A stretch of 64,000 nt of DNA from Rhizoctonia solani (GCF_016906535.1 NC_057383.1:620001-684000); one strand, 5' to 3'; positions 31,508 to 42,529 are shown, counted from the stretch's first letter. The notes: generated from the letters alone by a model not told the origin. Program-made: numbers and translations.

Positions 31508-34500
31508 TTAAAGGCTCTTGGCGGAGTCACGAGCCTTTTTCAGTTGTGACTTGTTGAAACGTTGGATTTCCTTCTGACTATGCTCAAGTAGCTCCTCTGG
31601 TTCCCATGAGTTGTCTTCGGGTCCATATCCTTTCCATTTGATTAAGTAAAACCATTTACCCCGTTGCCTTTTGGAGTCAATGATTTGTTCTACCTTGTAT
31701 TCTTCTTCTCCCTCTATTGTCTCAGGGGGAGGCCGTTCTGGGAAAGGTTGACTTGGGGATTCGTGGCTCTTGGATAGTAGTCCCACATAGAACACGTCGT
31801 GAATTTTTAGGGTTTCAGGGAGTTCCAGGCGGTAGGCATGGCTGGATATTTTCTCTGTAACCTTGAATGGTCCAAGTCGCTTAGGGTCCAGCTTATTGGA
31901 ATTCGTCCTAAGTTCTATGTTTTTTCCATCTAGCCAAACTTTCTCGCCTATGGAGTACTCCGGTATTGTTCCCGTTGTTCTGGTCATGCGTTCCTTTGTC
32001 ATTCGGAGTGCTGACTCTGCTTCTTTCCATTCCCGGGCTAAGGTATCGGCTACAAGGTCTGCTTCTGGGACGTTTGCGGGAACGTTGGACGGATTCATGA
32101 CGGGGTTTCTTCCATAAACCAACTCAAAAGGGGTTTTCCCAGTGGCAGAGTGTTTAGCGTTATTATAGGCATACTCCGCTAAAGGCAACCAGGTGGTCCA
32201 GTCCAAGTGATCGGCGGCAACATACGACCTGAGGTAGAATTCTATGAACTGATTTACCCTCTCTGTTTGGCCATCTGATTCCGGGTGGTAAGCCGAGGAG
32301 AAGGCTGGTTTGACCCCAAGGCGTTGGTAAAGTGCCCTTAAGAACTTTCCAGTAAACGTAGTTCCTCTGTCCGATATTGTCTTGACTGGCAATCCATGGA
32401 GTTTCCACACATGTGAGATGAATAGGTCCGCTAGGCCTTTTGATGTAACCTTCTTGGACGTTGGGATGAAATGTCCAAATTTGGAGAAGGAGTCAATGAC
32501 TACCAAGATCGCGTCATGGCCGTTTGATTTTGGGAATCCCGTAATGAAATCGTAGGAAATGGTGTGGAACGGATAGGGGGGCACTTCCAGAGGTTTCAGG
32601 GCAATGACCGGGGCGTGGGCTCGTCGGTTGGCTTGGCAAGTTGGGCAACATTCTACCCATTCTTTGGCAGATGATTTCATTCCGGGCCACCAGTAGCTTC
32701 TGCTGATCAGTTCGAGCGTCCTTTGTTGGCCTGGATGTCCTGCCAGTGGAGAGTCATGGAATTCCCTCAATAAACGTTCTTTGAGGGCTTCTGAGTCTGG
32801 GACCACCAGTTTTCCGCGGTACCATAGCAGGTCTTCTTCCCAATCATAGTCTCTATAGGCTTTTCGAATGGAGGGAGGCGCGTTGTCTGCGTCTTCTGTC
32901 AGGAATGTGATAATTGGCTCAAGTGATGGATCTTCTCTGAGCTTGGCGCGTATTTCCGTGACAATTTCAACTTCCTCTTCCAACGTATTAGCAAAGACTT
33001 CTGCTGGTAGCATGATCTTGGGTTCCTGAGGATAGTCCGTGTAGTCCGACCTTCTGGACAGGGCGTCTGGCTTTCCTGACTGTTTTCCTGGGCGATAGTG
33101 TATTTCAAAGTTGAAGTCACTCAGGAAGATCCGCCAACGCGCGTGCCTTCTGTTGAACGTCCGTGCCTGCATCCAATACTCCAGGTTTCTATGATCTGTG
33201 AACACCTGGATTGGTCTCTCTGTCGCTTCTAAGAAGATTCGCCATTCCTCTAGCACCTTGATTATGGCTAGGAGTTCCTTATCATGGGTGTCATAATTTG
33301 CCTCAGCGCCGGAGAAGGACTTAGACATGTACGCCACTGGGTGTAGGCGGTTATCTTCTCCTCGCTGAGTAAGGATTGCTCCCATGGCTACTCCTGACGC
33401 ATCCGTTTCCAAATAGTAGGGTAGGTCTGGATTGGAATGGATGAGGACCGGTGCCTGGGTGACAAGGAGCTTCAATTCCTGAAATGCCGATTCCTCTAGG
33501 TTACCCCATGACCAGGGGGTTTCCTTCTTGGTGAGATTATGGAGAGGGCGTGCAATGGAGCTGAAATTGGGAATGAAGCGGCGAAGGTAATTGACAAAGC
33601 CAAGGAATGCCTGGACCTGTTTAACTGTTTTAGGGGTAGGCCATGACGTGACCGCATCAATCTTCTTTTGATCCATGGAAAAGCCTGACGGGGAGATGAC
33701 AATACCCAGATAGTCCACTGTGGTGACGTGGAAGTGGCACTTGGAGAGTTTACAGAATAGTTGATTCTTCATCAGACGTGATAAGACCTCCCTGACATGG
33801 GTTGGGTGGTCCTTGGGGTCTTCTGAGAAGATTAAGATATCGTCCAAATAAATAACCACTGTAACGTCCATGAGGTCTCGGAACAGGTCGTTCATAAAAT
33901 GTTGGAAGGCGGCCGGGGCATTGGTAAGACCGAAGGGCATTACTAGGTATTCAAATAGCCCGTACTTGGTCCTGAAAGCCGTCTTCCATTCATCTCCTTC
34001 CTTGATCCGGACATTGTTGTAACCCCAGCGTAGGTCAAGTTTTGTGAAGATTTTAGCGTGCCTAAGTTTTGCCATTAGATCGTCCTGTCTTGGTAACGGA
34101 TACACGTTCTTATGGGTTACGTCATTCAGTTTCCTGTAATCCACAACTAGTCGGAGCGAACCATCAGCCTTCTTTACAAACATGACCGGAGCACCAGCTG
34201 AGGAAGTGCTAGGGCAAATCTTGCCCGTTGCCAATTCCTCATCAATGTGTTGCTTTAATGCTTTTGATTCTGCGTCGGTCATGCCATAGATTGGACCTGG
34301 CGTAAGTTTGGCGTCTGGAGTGAGGTCTATTGAAATGTCATACTCCCTATGTGGAGGGAGGACCTTAAACTCTTCTTTGCCAAATACCTTAGCAAACTCG
34401 TGGTACTGAGGGGGAAGATCTGCTAAGGGGTCCGGGTCTGCTTCTTCTTCTGAGGCGATTTGTATTTGGTCAGGAAAGGTAACCGTGCCTAGGGTCCAGT

Positions 34501-34900
34501 CAATGAGGGGAGACTCCTGAGTGAGCCATGTCATACCAAGTATGGCAGGTGTGTTCCCAATGGGGCAGACTAGGAAAGGGATAGAGTGGGGGTGGCCATT
34601 GGCCGAAACCGTGAGATGAACCTGGTGCCAAATGCGACCAGTCTGGGAAATGGTACCGTCTAGCATTCTCACTACTCGTGGATTTTCGAGCAGGGTTTTT
34701 GGGATTTTTAATTTTTCCACAATCTTTGGGGAGATAAAGTTGGAGGTTGCTCCAGAATCTATAGGGGTTTTTAGGGGTTCTGCCGGGTATTTGTCCATGT
34801 GTAAATCAATGTAGAGTAGTGGTTTTTTATTGGAATCTAAAGAAGCCACAGATACAAATTCAATATGAGATACATCAGAAACGTCCATTTTTGGGCTCAA
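31508..34900 (-). CDS. gypsy-3 Pol (protease, RT, RNase H, integrase, chromodomain)
   Basis: 1130 open codons. Protease (IDSGATSNFISP), RT (VVIYLDDILIFS), RNase H (LETDASGVAMGAIL), HHCC (HDSPLAGHPGQQ ... CCPTC), integrase DDE motifs (ILVVIDSFSKF; SDRGTTFTGKF; DGQTERVNQF) and a C-terminal chromodomain (YKVEQIIDSKRQRGKWFYLI ... DNSWEPEELL). The first ATG is at 34888, 35 nt beyond the gag stop and in the -1 frame, exactly as in gypsy-2. The chromodomain presumably steers integration to marked chromatin. Confidence 0.93.
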   Translation of the reverse strand: MSPKMDVSDVSHIEFVSVASLDSNKKPLLYIDLHMDKYPAEPLKTPIDSGATSNFISPKIVEKLKIPKTLLENPRVVRMLDGTISQTGRIWHQVHLTVSANGHPHSIPFLVCPIGNTPAILGMTWLTQESPLIDWTLGTVTFPDQIQIASEEEADPDPLADLPPQYHEFAKVFGKEEFKVLPPHREYDISIDLTPDAKLTPGPIYGMTDAESKALKQHIDEELATGKICPSTSSAGAPVMFVKKADGSLRLVVDYRKLNDVTHKNVYPLPRQDDLMAKLRHAKIFTKLDLRWGYNNVRIKEGDEWKTAFRTKYGLFEYLVMPFGLTNAPAAFQHFMNDLFRDLMDVTVVIYLDDILIFSEDPKDHPTHVREVLSRLMKNQLFCKLSKCHFHVTTVDYLGIVISPSGFSMDQKKIDAVTSWPTPKTVKQVQAFLGFVNYLRRFIPNFSSIARPLHNLTKKETPWSWGNLEESAFQELKLLVTQAPVLIHSNPDLPYYLETDASGVAMGAILTQRGEDNRLHPVAYMSKSFSGAEANYDTHDKELLAIIKVLEEWRIFLEATERPIQVFTDHRNLEYWMQARTFNRRHARWRIFLSDFNFEIHYRPGKQSGKPDALSRRSDYTDYPQEPKIMLPAEVFANTLEEEVEIVTEIRAKLREDPSLEPIITFLTEDADNAPPSIRKAYRDYDWEEDLLWYRGKLVVPDSEALKERLLREFHDSPLAGHPGQQRTLELISRSYWWPGMKSSAKEWVECCPTCQANRRAHAPVIALKPLEVPPYPFHTISYDFITGFPKSNGHDAILVVIDSFSKFGHFIPTSKKVTSKGLADLFISHVWKLHGLPVKTISDRGTTFTGKFLRALYQRLGVKPAFSSAYHPESDGQTERVNQFIEFYLRSYVAADHLDWTTWLPLAEYAYNNAKHSATGKTPFELVYGRNPVMNPSNVPANVPEADLVADTLAREWKEAESALRMTKERMTRTTGTIPEYSIGEKVWLDGKNIELRTNSNKLDPKRLGPFKVTEKISSHAYRLELPETLKIHDVFYVGLLSKSHESPSQPFPERPPPETIEGEEEYKVEQIIDSKRQRGKWFYLIKWKGYGPEDNSWEPEELLEHSQKEIQRFNKSQLKKARDSAKSL

Positions 34901-34923
34901 GGGTTTGGCAGCTTTCCTTGGCC

Positions 34924-36120
34924 CTATTCTTTTCCCAACTCTTCCTCGGCTACCTTGGCGACCTCCTTAATCGTGGCTTTCCAACCATTTGGGCATTGTT
35001 TGATACCATGCCCTTTTTGGCCACACTTGACACAAAGGCCAGACGCGCGGCGACGATCCCTCTCTTCCGGAGTGACGTAGTTAGGGTCCTCAGATAGGCG
35101 GACCCGTTGGGTAGTGGTGGTGGAAGTGGTGGCCACGGTGGCCGGGGATTTAGCTGGTGCCTTTTTTGGGCGGTTCTCCTTGTTCTCTCGACGAGTGTTG
35201 TCGATCTTGACCAAGGCGGCGAATATTGCCTCGAGGTCATCGTTGGGGACGTTGTCCTTGGTGGACAGGAGTTCCTTGACCTTCCAGTGAAGGCCGCGCG
35301 TGAACTGGGCAATGTACGCCTCAGTATTCCAGTCAAGTTCCGCCATGAGATTGCGGAATTCTGTGACATATTCAGACGTGGTGGTGGTCTGAGTCAACGC
35401 GGCAATCTTCCTGGCGGCCGCCCTCTTTGCGTCTGGATCAGCAAAGGCTTCTTTGAATTTGGCCGTTAAGGCCGGGATAGTGTTTGGTGGGTTGCCCTTG
35501 CCCTTGATGATGGCTCCAATGAGGGGGAGCGCCCAGTCGGCAGCCTTATCTGTCATATGGTATAGGATCCATACGACCATTTGTTCTTCTTCATCGAATT
35601 GGTCTCGATGAAGAGCGACCCACAGCAGCATTCGGTCTAGCCACTGGGTTGCCTTTCTTCCCCTGGAGTCTCCCTTGTATGGGTCTGGGAGTTCCATTTT
35701 GGGCCGCTTTACGCTGGACCCAGAGTCGAAGGGGGTGAGGGAGCTGAGGCTCCGCTTAGGCGTGTCGCGAGGCTCTTTCTTGGCTCGCCTGGGTTCTTCT
35801 TCCTCTTCTGAATCAAAGCCTGTACCCCTGGATGGCCGGAAGGGGGCCTTGAGCCCAGGCCTAATTGTTCCTGGAGTGAGGGCTTCTCCCCCCGTGTGGG
35901 TAGGGGGAGTGATAGGCCCAGTCGATGGGCCAGGCTGGGCTTGGGCTTGAGTTCCTCCTTGGTCCTTGTCGCCGAGTAGGTCGGCGGTCTCCTTACATAT
36001 GGCCTTAAGCTCAATGAGCTGTTGGCCTTGGTTGCGTATTTGGTCCTGTAGGGACCCGACTGTGGCTGTGAGGGCTGTGACAGCCTCGAGGAGAGCGCTA
36101 ATGGTCGGCTCCGGTTCCAT
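34924..36120 (-). CDS. gypsy-3 Gag
   Basis: 398 residues, the same length and layout as gypsy-2 Gag: N-terminal helical segment, PGPSTGPITPPTHTGGEA linker, capsid-like core (YKGDSRGRKATQWLDRM) and CCHC knuckle (CVKCGQKGHGIKQC). It ends with TAG in a GGAAAAGAATAG context at the gag-pol junction. The ATG is at 36120 and no stops interrupt the frame. Confidence 0.93.
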   Translation of the reverse strand: MEPEPTISALLEAVTALTATVGSLQDQIRNQGQQLIELKAICKETADLLGDKDQGGTQAQAQPGPSTGPITPPTHTGGEALTPGTIRPGLKAPFRPSRGTGFDSEEEEEPRRAKKEPRDTPKRSLSSLTPFDSGSSVKRPKMELPDPYKGDSRGRKATQWLDRMLLWVALHRDQFDEEEQMVVWILYHMTDKAADWALPLIGAIIKGKGNPPNTIPALTAKFKEAFADPDAKRAAARKIAALTQTTTTSEYVTEFRNLMAELDWNTEAYIAQFTRGLHWKVKELLSTKDNVPNDDLEAIFAALVKIDNTRRENKENRPKKAPAKSPATVATTSTTTTQRVRLSEDPNYVTPEERDRRRASGLCVKCGQKGHGIKQCPNGWKATIKEVAKVAEEELGKE

Positions 36121-36624
36121 TCTTGGCAGGTCTCGCGGAGAGGGAGATGGGCTGCAAGTGGGTGGTTGGGAATGGGGTGGAATTGAGCGGCAACTGGAGC
36201 GACTGGAAGGACGGGAGTAGGGGTGAGGGACGCCAGAGCGTGTGGATGGAATTTCTGAGACGGCGTGGGGGATAGGTGCCTGATACAGGACTTATGAGCG
36301 GTTTTTGTGCAAGGTGTTATTCGCTAACTCCTTGCGTCAAGTACCTAGCGTTGAACAATCCCTACAGCAAATCAACAGATCTGGCGATCGTGATATGTGC
36401 GGGTTTTTTGCAAGCGGGTATTTCGGCTGTCTAGGAGCGCTACTTGCGGAGTTCCGGCGAAACTCGGGGTATGCAGGCAATCAGAGCCTGTCAGCCTTAT
36501 AGCAATTTGGTACTACGTGGGACCGACGCTAGTTTGATTATTAATAGCGAAAGGCGAGTCCGTTCACGTGATTTCCCTCGTGCTAGTACTGGAGGTCCTC
36601 TCGTTGTTGATCAAAGCCTACAAA
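36121..36624 (-). other. gypsy-3 5' leader
   Basis: About 500 bp, non-coding, similar to the gypsy-2 leader. Confidence 0.6.
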
Positions 36625-36637
36625 AAGTCGTTTTTAC
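36625..36637 (-). promoter_or_regulatory. gypsy-3 self-primer binding site
   Basis: Minus-strand GTAAAAACGACTT lies 2 nt inside the 5' LTR. It is a perfect 13-nt complement of AAGTCGTTTTTAC in the LTR (36909-36897), which starts 26 nt after TATATATA. Confidence 0.8.
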
Positions 36638-36639
36638 AA

Positions 36640-37200
36640 TGTCGTACACCACTGTAAGGTGGGTACACGCTAATGGGAGCGGGCGCTTGAGGCCGTACTA
36701 CTACACTGGCTTACGTAAGGCGACTATCTAAGGCTATACTACTAGCGCTTAAGGCGCTCTACTTCTAACTACTGGTAGCGATGGGGCCTGAGGCCTGGGA
36801 GGTGTGATGAGTAAGGGAGTTGGTGAGCGTCTAAGAACTATCTGGGGGCCGGCTACTTAGCTGGCTGATAACCTTCTCTAGTGAATAAGAGACAAGGTAA
36901 AAACGACTTGGTGGTTCCAAGCGTTTTTCCTGCTGTATATATAGACAAATGCACACTATTTACATGGTCTGTGCGCGTGAGAGAAAGAAGTAAGAAGACA
37001 AATGGGAAGCGTGCTGCGGGCTGCGCAGAAGCGTGGATTCCTCCTAAGCGCCCTTGGCACGGCATTTCGGCGCGGCATCTCGGCATAATAAGCGCCGAGA
37101 TCACGTGATCGAAAAACATAAGATATCAAGTCCGTAAAAAATACTAAAAATAAGAGAAAATTCAGGCGATTCTAATGGTATATGTTTGGAGGTTGTAACA
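36640..37200 (-). repeat. gypsy-3 5' LTR (561 bp)
   Basis: Identical by eye to 30936-31496. Confidence 0.95.
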
Positions 37201-37205
37201 TCATA

Positions 37206-40200
37206 AAACACATTAGGTGTGGGTAATTTTGTTTGTTCCATTTCAGGCGCTTTTTCTTTCCCTTCTTTGGGATTGTATGCAGTTTTCTCTTCCCGTATTT
37301 CCATTGCCTGATCATTCTTGTCTTTTGTTATTGACCCTTTATCATTCTTTGTGCTGTGATTTTTAGGTTCTCTCTTGGGGTTTATTTTCTTAGCCGCGCG
37401 CATCTTTTTCTTTATCAAGGTATCTTTGGCCTCTCTCAATTTGTTAGCCTTCCATTTTGGTGGGGCTCTCTTATGTGTTGGGGAATGCAACACAACCAGT
37501 TTTGTTACTGGTTTACGGTTCCTCAACAATCGTCGAGGTTCCTCTATTGTTTCCTTATTAGGTAGGTCAACCCCATTAATTTCCATTGGACCCTGAGTCT
37601 TGATTGCTTGCTTGCCTAATATTGGCATTTGGGCGGCTATGGCCTCTTTGGCTACCAGTAGCGGTCGGGTGATTGGGCCGGTCACGTGTCCCGTGACTTT
37701 GGCGCTAAATGCCTCAAGGTCAGGTACATTATCCTTATCTTGCACGTATTTGCTTGTGGCTCTTACTGTTCCCAGTCTTTCATTTTTGTATATTTGGGAC
37801 AGTGTATTGGCTAATATGTTTGTTTCTCCTGGGATGTATATAATGCAATAATCAAATTCATTGAACACTTGTAACCATTGGACTTGTTGCGGGCTCAAGT
37901 TCTTCTGTGTCTGAAAGTGTTTGAGAGCTTGGTGATCCGTGTATATATTGAATTTACATCCTACTAATAAATGCCTGAATCAATCTAGTGACTCTTTGAT
38001 TGCTAGTAGTTCTAATTTGTGCACTGCATAGTTTTGCTGAGTGCTATTAAATTTGCCCAACCAAAAGGCAATTACATGCGCCTTACTTAGTTCCTTTCCT
38101 TGCAACAGTACACTGCTTGCGCCGGTGCAACTTGCGTCTGTTACTAAGTTGATTGGAGGGGCCTCCTCACTGTAATCTATAGCAACTTGGTGAGTGTCCC
38201 TATGTTTCTGTACTATTGTCTTTATTTCTTCAAACGCACGTTGGGCCGTATGGTCCCAATTCCAGTGTTTGTTTCCTGCTGATTGGTTTGATAGTACCCC
38301 CATGGGTATTCTTATGCCCTTGCAATTAGGCGCTAGGTAGCCAACTGCTCCTAAGAACGCCATCACTTGTTCCTTAGTGGTAGGTGTTTTCCACTTTAGT
38401 ACGTTGTTGATTTTGTTGGGGTCCATTTGGATCCCTTTTTCATTGATCACATGACCTAGTATGTTTAGTTTGCGTACTAGGAATTGTATCTTCCCATTGC
38501 TAAGGTAAAGTTTCTCACGTCTCAATATCTCAAAGAGTTTGTTCATCCTGGATATATGCTCTTTGATCAAGTTTGTATATACTACTATATTGTCTAAGAA
38601 TACATCCCAGTATTTTCCTTGTCCCTTCTCAAGTAATATATTCATGAGCGATTGGTATGTAGCACTGGCATTTGTATTGCCTTGTTGCATTACCTTGCTT
38701 ACCATAGTACCATTGGGTGTCACAAACAATGTATGTGGTACGTCTTCTGGTTCTACCCTTATTTGTTTGTACGCATCCTTTCCATCAATTAATGACCAGT
38801 ACTTATGTTTTTGTACTCGCCATAAGATGTCCGCTTGATCTGGCAGCGGTGAGGCTAATTTATGAGTGTTATCATTCAACGCTTGTTTATCTAGTACTGT
38901 ACGGAGTTTGACAGACCCGTCAGCACTCTTCTTTGTTAGGAATAGCATAGGTGTTGCGTTCTTTCCCGTTGCGAATCGCCATCTTCCTGTCTGTACGTAT
39001 GCATTTCTCTTCTTCTCCCATTGATCCCTTAATTTCTCAGGGCACTTAGACAATTGCCATGGTAAGGGTTTGTTGTTGTTGATTAGTGGGATACAATGAT
39101 TTATCACTCGTAATGGGGGAAGTGGCGTCTTGGCTGCTGTTTTGAACAGGTCTTTACATGCGTCGCTCAGTTGAGCACGCACTTTCTCTATTTCATCCTC
39201 TAGCAGTTCTGCTGCTAGCAAGGCTATAGTTGTTACTGTACCACCCTGTAGTGATACTGCTTTATTACTCCCAATTAATACATTTGGTGGATTAAGTCCA
39301 AACAAGACTTTGAATTGGTACAAGAAGGGAGTACCTAATATCAAGTTGTAGTTCTCTATGTTCATTACGTCAAATAATTGGTTTTCTTCTATTCCTTGGT
39401 ATTGGAATTGAGCATTTGTGCACCAATTAATTGAGCTCTTAGATCCCAATACTGCCATTTGTAGTCCTATGGGTTTAGCTAATTGGGTCTTTTTTAGTTT
39501 CAATTGGTCCACTAATGTGGTAGATACAAAATCCCCGTGCAACCCGCTATCAAGTAATGCTCTGGGGGGTTTCCCATTAATTAGGACCTTGAGTATTATT
39601 GGTTGTGGGACCTTTTGTTCCTTGTCTCTTGGTTTGGATGTGTTCCATTCCATAGACGGTAAGGTTTCTTTCTTTATTGCGTATGTACTTAAGGTTTGTG
39701 TATCACATACAATTTTGTTGCTGTCCCCTGGGTCAAGAGATATTGCGTATATCAATTTAGACTCCCTTGTTGCTGTTTCTAGTTCATGTATGCAAGCAAA
39801 GCTTACGGCCAACGTGCTTATACCCTTAGGTTTAGCAAAATTTTGCTTTGGGCAGTCCTTGGCTATATGTCCAATCTCATGGCAGAACGTACACTTTCCT
39901 GCTGCACAATATTCTGCAAACTTCTCTGGCAAGAGCCTAGGTACCTTCTCCTTTCTTGGAGACTTATTGGTACTGACGTGCGGCTTATCTTGCCTGGGCG
40001 TGTTACCGTTTCTTTCACCTTCCCTAGGCTTACGGTAATCAGGGCGCTTGCCTTTGTATGTCGATTGGTCTCGGCAATCATTTGTTTGGTTCTCTTCCGT
40101 TTGGCAAATTTTTTTGGCAGTTTCAAATCTAATTGCCAATTCTTCTAATTCCTCTGGCGAGTTGTGTTCCGCTGAGTATCCATTCCTTGCCCATTCTATG

Positions 40201-41927
40201 CGTATGTAGCTGTGGGCTCCTTCCCACATTTGGACAGCAATTGATTTATTGTTTATGTCCGCTAGTCTTCTTTGTATTTTACATAATTTGCGGTAGAAAT
40301 CTCTAAACCCCTGGTCTGATTGTGTCATATTGTTAAACTTGCGGCATATTCTTGCTTGACTGTCTGGCGGGAAGCAATAATTGAATAGCCCTTGGAATAC
40401 CAGGGTCAGCGTATATTGAGTGACATTGGGGGCTACATGTAGCATATAGTAGCTTGCCGCTTTATCTTTGAGGAAGCTTTTTACGTGCCTTACAGCTTCA
40501 TAGTCCTTGAATCCTGTGTCCTCCTGCCATGTTTCTACTTTGTAAACAAACTGTTTGAATGTATTGAAATTGTTCAGCCCATTGTATGCTGTAGGTAACT
40601 TTGTCTTAAACCTGCTGAGTTGTAGTTTCCTCAGCTTTTCCTTTTCTTTTCTTTCTTTATTCTTCTTCTTTAATTTCTTAATGTATTTAGCAAGTTTATG
40701 TGGACTCATGTTATTGAAGTCATTGTTGCTGTCTGAGCTGCTACTTGATTTGCTTGAATTGCTGGGGTTCCTGTCGGCCGCTACCAATTCTTTGGTGGGG
40801 TTTGTTAATTGGTTGTGCAAGTATCCACCAGTAGGAAGTCCCCTGTTTTTTGCCGTTACTGTGTTCAGAGCTGGTGTATGCGTGTACTTGCACTCGCCCT
40901 CCAGCTGGCTCATGGGTAGTCCTAATGTGGCTTGCACGCAACTCTTGTTCTTAGGAGTTATGGGTTCTTTTCCTTTCTCTTTTGCCTGTACTGTCACTTC
41001 TGTGTTTGTATTTGCAAATAATATTCGGGCCTTGCGCCCTCCATTTCCCATTGATTCCTCATAGTCCAGTAGAGCAGCTAGTCGCTCTCTGTCCTTTCCA
41101 ATTGCGTCTATTAGTTTGTAGTCTAGGCGCGTTTGTTCCCTAGGGTCTAGTTGTCTACAAGGTAGGCTTTCCTCTTTCCTTTCCTTTCTTCCATTTGTGT
41201 TCCTTATTGCTAGCTTCCCTTTGCTGGGGCCAGGCGGTGTCCTTATTATTGAGGGTACTGTATTGTCCCTTGTTACTATATTCCCTATCTGCCAGCGGTT
41301 TTTCTGTCTAGCATTTGCTTTGGCACTTGGGCTGTTTATGCCCTGTCTGCTCTGTTCTATTTTGATGGGTTTATTTACTGGGGTTTGCCGATGTGGGTTT
41401 ATTGGTGCTGAAGCAGGTCTTTTGATCTCTGCGGGGGGTTCTAGTACCGTTGGTACACTTTGTATTTGGTATTGTGGTCTTCTACTAATTGGGGACAGTA
41501 TTGCTGACTTAGGTATACCCCTTGTTACTGTTTCTTCCGGCAATGCACTAATCATTGCAGTGTCTGCTTCCATGTAGGTTTTGCCTATTTCTTCCTCTCT
41601 ATTGTATGTTCCCTCATCCCCCGATGCTTCATTGCCGTCCTTTGTTTGACCAGTTTCTCCCCCAGTGTCTTTGACGCTGTATCCTCCCCCTTGTTCCACT
41701 GACAATGCTCCTGACGCCCTGGAACTTGGCTGGCTAGTTTTGCTCTCCGTTGTATATGCTGAGCTTTTGCCTTTTGTAGCCTTTCTGGACGCCTTTGGCA
41801 TTGACTCTAGGGGGACTTTGCAGGCTGTGCTCATTCTTGAGGCCAACCTGGGCTTAACGCTAGGTCCTACCGGGGGCGCATTGTCAGTGTGCCCGGTGGG
41901 AGCTCCGTCTTGTCCTGTGTTTGACAT
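37206..41927 (-). pseudogene. Outer element gag-pol, segment 1 (gag, protease, RT, RNase H)
   Basis: The frame from ATG 41927 (MSNTGQDG; the open frame reaches 41945) holds a long disordered N-terminus, a helical gag core (NNMTQSDQGFRDFYRKL), a CCHC knuckle (CTFCHEIGHIAKDC), protease (ALLDSGLHGDFVS) and RT. The RT centre reads VFLDNIVVYT where the family has LDD, so a catalytic Asp is Asn. RNase H follows (LVTDASCTGASSVLLQG). A TGA at 37982-37980 replaces the R of LDRFRHLL. The frame then continues through HVTGPITRP to NVFYD, where gypsy-3 is inserted. Confidence 0.9.
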
Positions 41928-42078
41928 TTGGGTAGCTAATTCCAAATGTGAGTGTTCTTATGTGTTCTTAAGTACTTATCTAATGTCCAAAACTAATTAT
42001 ATGTCCAACAGTATCTCTCCTCCTCCGGTGATCAGTCGTTGGGTTTGAGAATTGATTGAACAAACGTAAGCCAAAAAA

Positions 42079-42524
42079 TGTAAGGTTGTAGAATTTGTAC
42101 GGTAACTGTAATGTTAGTAGTCAAATGTAATAAACAACCTTGCGTGAATCAATACAAGTGAGACAATAGTAAACCAGAGTTTAGAGTCAAGCAAGTTGGC
42201 TATCAAAGTCAATTGAATTAAAAGTATTAAAGTACAAAGTTGTGAGTCTACATGCTAACTATTGATAGGTCTTTTTATATGTTTTCAACACGGGTATTCT
42301 GCTGTTGCATATACCTGCGTGTGGTATCATTTAGTCTTATTCCAATTCTTGGCCTAGCACTTGTGCTAAGGCTTTATTTCATTATATCTTATCATTAACG
42401 TCCGCAGCTACTGCGGGCTTGTTTGTTACTGCGGTATGAAATATATTATGTATTTGATTTCTCTTTATAGTGTGTAAGGTTCGGGGGCCTCGGGGCCGTG
42501 TCCCGGGGTCACGTGCTCCTTACA
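42079..42524 (-). repeat. 5' LTR of the outer gypsy element
   Basis: 446 bp. It keeps CpG at six sites where the left copy has TpG or CpA. A TATA-like TATAAAAA is on the minus strand near 42270. Confidence 0.93.
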
Positions 42525-42529
42525 TATCT

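Larger units (their letters stand above)
30936..37200 (-). mobile_element. gypsy-3: full-length chromovirus with identical LTRs (6265 bp)
   Basis: The 561-bp LTRs show no difference on reading through both. TCATA duplications are at 30931-30935 and 37201-37205. Gag and pol are both open. The organisation equals gypsy-2 but the sequence is clearly distinct. This is the youngest insertion in the window and potentially competent. Confidence 0.95.
21740..42524 (-). mobile_element. Outer Ty3/gypsy element (8.26 kb net) containing gypsy-2 and gypsy-3
   Basis: Both LTRs are 446 bp with ends TGTAAGG...CCTTACA, flanked by TATCT at 21735-21739 and 42525-42529. The LTRs differ at 8 positions, all transitions and 6 at CpG sites. 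Two younger elements split its coding region; subtracting them and one copy of each duplication gives 8261 bp. Its polypurine tract (minus GGGGAGGGTGAA) abuts the left LTR. I could not identify its primer: the minus strand reads TTTTTTGGCTTACG after the 5' LTR. Confidence 0.92.

Noticed and set aside
39418..41577. Hydrophobic plus-strand ORFs resembling membrane proteins
   Set aside because: They are antisense of the outer element gag-pol; their hydrophobicity comes from complementing Lys/Glu-rich codons.
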